From: Legionella genomosp. 1 | Lineage (GTDB): Bacteria; Pseudomonadota; Gammaproteobacteria; Legionellales; Legionellaceae | Assembly: GCA_945862275.1 (NCBI GenBank) | Contig: CAMAYA010000079.1 | Coordinates: 1-5,901, forward strand | Direction of reading: 5' to 3' | DNA length: 5,901 nucleotides | Shown here: positions 3,795-5,901 of the stretch, piece by piece | Layout: each line of letters begins with the position of its first letter | How positions within the stretch are numbered: position 1 is the stretch's first letter | The notes under the pieces: generated by a model | Told to the model about the DNA's origin: nothing | Databases searched by the model: none | What the model saw: the letters and a program-made list of their open reading frames with translations, nothing else | Program-made: the position numbers and the translations under genes

Positions 3795-5901
3795 TTAAGC
3801 GGGGCAGAACCCTGAAAAGACATCACTATCCGGTTGAAAGAAGCGTTTAATCCCTTTTAAGCACGCCCCCAGCACATCCAATGTCGTGGATTTCTTCACA
3901 GGCACTGACGTGGTATCCAGAGGGATACTCACGCCGACTAAACCGGCCCGTCGTCGCGTGACTAGGGCATTGAGCAAGGCTGCGCGCTCTGCGTCCACGT
4001 GATAGGTGCCGTTCTCTGACTTGCCCACGCGCTTTTGTTTCAATCCGAGGCGTGATAACAGCACTCCAATGAAGCGTACCGGATCTCGGTCTAATTGAGC
4101 GGGCGTGGGGAGGGATATCAGTCCCTTGAATATGTCTCGGTTGGCCTCGATGTAATCGACAAAGCCGTTTTGAATCAGCATCTCCCGGCTGTAGTGGTAA
4201 TCAGTGGTACTCAAGAGGCCAAATGGTGTGGTGAGATTCAAGGTTTCCAGTACGTGCTTAAAGAGTTCTTGCAGGCTGGCGTAGTGCGTCACGTCAGCGG
4301 CGAATTGTTCGTGGCGCTCGGTTTGCTCTAAAAAACGCAGACGCGCTAAGTCTTCATCACCGAGGGCTAGCTCTAGGGATTTCACTTGTTTTTTAAACCG
4401 TCCGTCGTTATCAATCGAGGCCAGTGCTTGAATATTTTCAATATCATTGGTGGGAAGATTGTAGAATTCAATCAGTTGTTGTTTTTTGACACTCCGGGTG
4501 TCTTCCATTGATTTACGGGGTTTGTTGAGCAGTGCACGAAGGGCTATGGCGGTTTCACTCAATGGAGCGGCCCCAATCTGTTCAGCTTCGGCAGTTGCAA
4601 CCGATTGTTTCAATTGTCGAAAGTGTTTTCGGGTGTCTGTATCGGGTGCCTCTTCTGCGTACGTTAAGTCAATGTTCTCATGCAGCGACAGCAAGGCAAA
4701 TTGTTGATAGAAATCGTTTAAACTGGCGTTTCTGTTTTGGGTGACAGACAAGCACAGGCGCTCATAGTCATCATGCATCAGCACGCGCGCACCATGGTTG
4801 GTTAAATTCATGAGGTTTAAATCGTATTGATGAGTACTTAACCATCGAGCTGCAATGCTGTCTGCATCCAAGGGATGATTGGCTTGACGACGCTCACAAA
4901 AGACGTGGCGTATGTCTTTGTCCCGAACCCGGCCTAGTGCTTGCATGCAATCATTGGCGGTGTTGATGTTCGATAGAAAGATGCCACCTACAAAATCAAA
5001 GTGGCTGTTGTCGATGGAGACGCCGGTACTCACACTAGGCGTGCAGACCAGGTAGTCATATTCCTTTGACACGGTGTTGACGTCTTTAAAGAAGGCTTGA
5101 TTGGCCTCATCGCCTGCGTTATCACTGGCGATGTAGAGTCCTTTCTTGTCCGGGAATGCCGCTTGCAGGGTGGAGAAAGTTTTAAAGGCATCGGCTTTGG
5201 AGTTGAACGTGAGGTATGCGGTCTCGCCTACGTCCAATGCTTTCATGGCCGCCAATTGCACGCTTTCAGGGCTATCATGCAAGACGATGCCACGTGCTGT
5301 TTCATGCAGGTGATGATTGATGTGCACGGTGACGTTTGTCATCGGACAGGTCGATTGAATCAATTGCACGGTGGTTTTGGATAAATGTGCATCCAAGCAA
5401 ATGAGGGTCCTGGCATGGCGCATGATGTGTTGCAGCACGCTAAAGACCAAGGGTTTTTGGTCAATCTTGGTGGTGAGTCTCGCCAAGACTTGTTCGATTT
5501 CATCGATGATAACGATATCATAGTGCGGCAAAGGGCCATTGGCGGTGAGTTTGCCTAATGAATTGAGGCAAATGGCGAGTCTTGATTCCATTTGCAGGTC
5601 GTAGTTGTCACAGGCATTGTAACTGCACAAGTCTAAACGGTTCGCGGCACTTTCAACGAGCGAAATCAGGTGGGTGGTGAAGAGCACGGATTGTTCGGGG
5701 TGGGTTTTGACCCATTCTTCAACGACTGCGGTTTTACCGGTTCCAATGGCAGACTTGACCAGATGGATGCCGGGGCCGAATGGGATGCTGGGCAGATAAC
5801 GCGAGAGATAGGAAAATTTTTCACCGAGAAAAAAGTTTCGCAGTGAAAGTGCTCCGAAATGATGTTTATTGAATTCTTCCAACTCTTTTGTTAATGCGAT
5901 G
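3795..5901 (-). CDS. Plasmid replication helicase, CyRepA1 / herpes origin-binding-like (5' end missing)
   Basis: A superfamily 2 DNA helicase of the type used by plasmid replication proteins. It should unwind or bind the origin with ATP, in the cytoplasm. Residues are counted from a TTG at 5882. The frame stays open to the window edge (IALTKEL precedes), so that TTG is probably not the start and the protein is longer. Family members often carry a primase-like N-terminal part. Visible motifs are Walker A SAIGTGKT at 44-51, motif Ia LFTTHLISLVESAANRL at 67-83 and Ib CLNSLGKL at 105-112. Walker B is DEIE at 127-130, a motif III-like LDAH at 163-166 follows, then motif V TPSVSTGVSID at 281-291 and arginine-finger motif VI QALGRVRD at 314-321. 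All key residues are present, so it looks functional. Residues 401-695 form a separate C-terminal domain that is duplicated in the fusion gene at the left. A hairpin terminator follows. No partition genes lie in the window. Confidence 0.85.
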   Translation of the reverse strand, partial: IALTKELEEFNKHHFGALSLRNFFLGEKFSYLSRYLPSIPFGPGIHLVKSAIGTGKTAVVEEWVKTHPEQSVLFTTHLISLVESAANRLDLCSYNACDNYDLQMESRLAICLNSLGKLTANGPLPHYDIVIIDEIEQVLARLTTKIDQKPLVFSVLQHIMRHARTLICLDAHLSKTTVQLIQSTCPMTNVTVHINHHLHETARGIVLHDSPESVQLAAMKALDVGETAYLTFNSKADAFKTFSTLQAAFPDKKGLYIASDNAGDEANQAFFKDVNTVSKEYDYLVCTPSVSTGVSIDNSHFDFVGGIFLSNINTANDCMQALGRVRDKDIRHVFCERRQANHPLDADSIAARWLSTHQYDLNLMNLTNHGARVLMHDDYERLCLSVTQNRNASLNDFYQQFALLSLHENIDLTYAEEAPDTDTRKHFRQLKQSVATAEAEQIGAAPLSETAIALRALLNKPRKSMEDTRSVKKQQLIEFYNLPTNDIENIQALASIDNDGRFKKQVKSLELALGDEDLARLRFLEQTERHEQFAADVTHYASLQELFKHVLETLNLTTPFGLLSTTDYHYSREMLIQNGFVDYIEANRDIFKGLISLPTPAQLDRDPVRFIGVLLSRLGLKQKRVGKSENGTYHVDAERAALLNALVTRRRAGLVGVSIPLDTTSVPVKKSTTLDVLGACLKGIKRFFQPDSDVFSGFCPA

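Larger units (their letters stand above)
3592..4684. repeat. Copy B of the ~1.1-kb diverged direct repeat
   Basis: Counterpart of 8-1089 and the presumed parental context, because here the coding part is still joined to its helicase domain. In the sampled 60-bp stretch 3999-4058 against 404-463 I count 13 base differences, none changing the protein. Identity there is 78%. Confidence 0.9.

Noticed and set aside
5097..5384. Plus-strand ORFs inside the replication helicase and the other copies (also 879-1067, 4095-4331, 4486-4744, 1644-1847)
   Set aside because: All lie antisense to well-supported genes, and none shows family resemblance.
1..5901. Insertion sequence, CRISPR array, tRNA or rRNA
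   Set aside because: I found no transposase-like frame, regularly spaced repeats or recognisable RNA gene on either strand. The long repeats are copies of a replication gene, not of an IS.

Overview
All supported genes in this window lie on the minus strand. It looks like accessory DNA, probably a plasmid or plasmid-derived island, from a moderately low-GC gammaproteobacterium. The kinase-like protein resembles ones I associate with Legionella and relatives, and the replication protein is of a plasmid type, so Legionellales is my best guess. That guess rests on family recall, not on a search.

Right part (3795-5901): the C-terminal ~700 residues of a large superfamily 2 helicase of the plasmid replication type (CyRepA1 / herpes origin-binding-protein-like). 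Its 5' end lies beyond the window. A short hairpin terminator follows the stop codon.

Left part (1-1231): a second, diverged copy of the last 295 codons of that gene plus ~190 bp of its 3' flank. This copy has lost the helicase domain. It is fused in frame to the first ~48 residues of a HicA-type toxin, under a strong sigma70-like promoter embedded in GTTGCTT inverted repeats that look like a toxin-antitoxin operator. No hicB is present. The two copies are ~78% identical in protein (hand count), with no stops or frameshifts and many synonymous differences. The standalone domain therefore seems to have been maintained, not decaying.

Middle part (1232-3794), between the two direct repeats: an AT-rich gene for a protein-kinase-like protein (possible secreted effector), a small HTH protein with an uncertain 5' end, and a stub of a sensor histidine kinase that keeps the H-box helices but no ATPase domain. 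Gene density is low and the mix of fragments suggests repeated recombination.

The most notable object is the HicA-replication-protein chimera. The clearest non-coding signal is a small palindrome shared by the 3' flanks of both copies, in which two base pairs differ between copies in a compensatory way.
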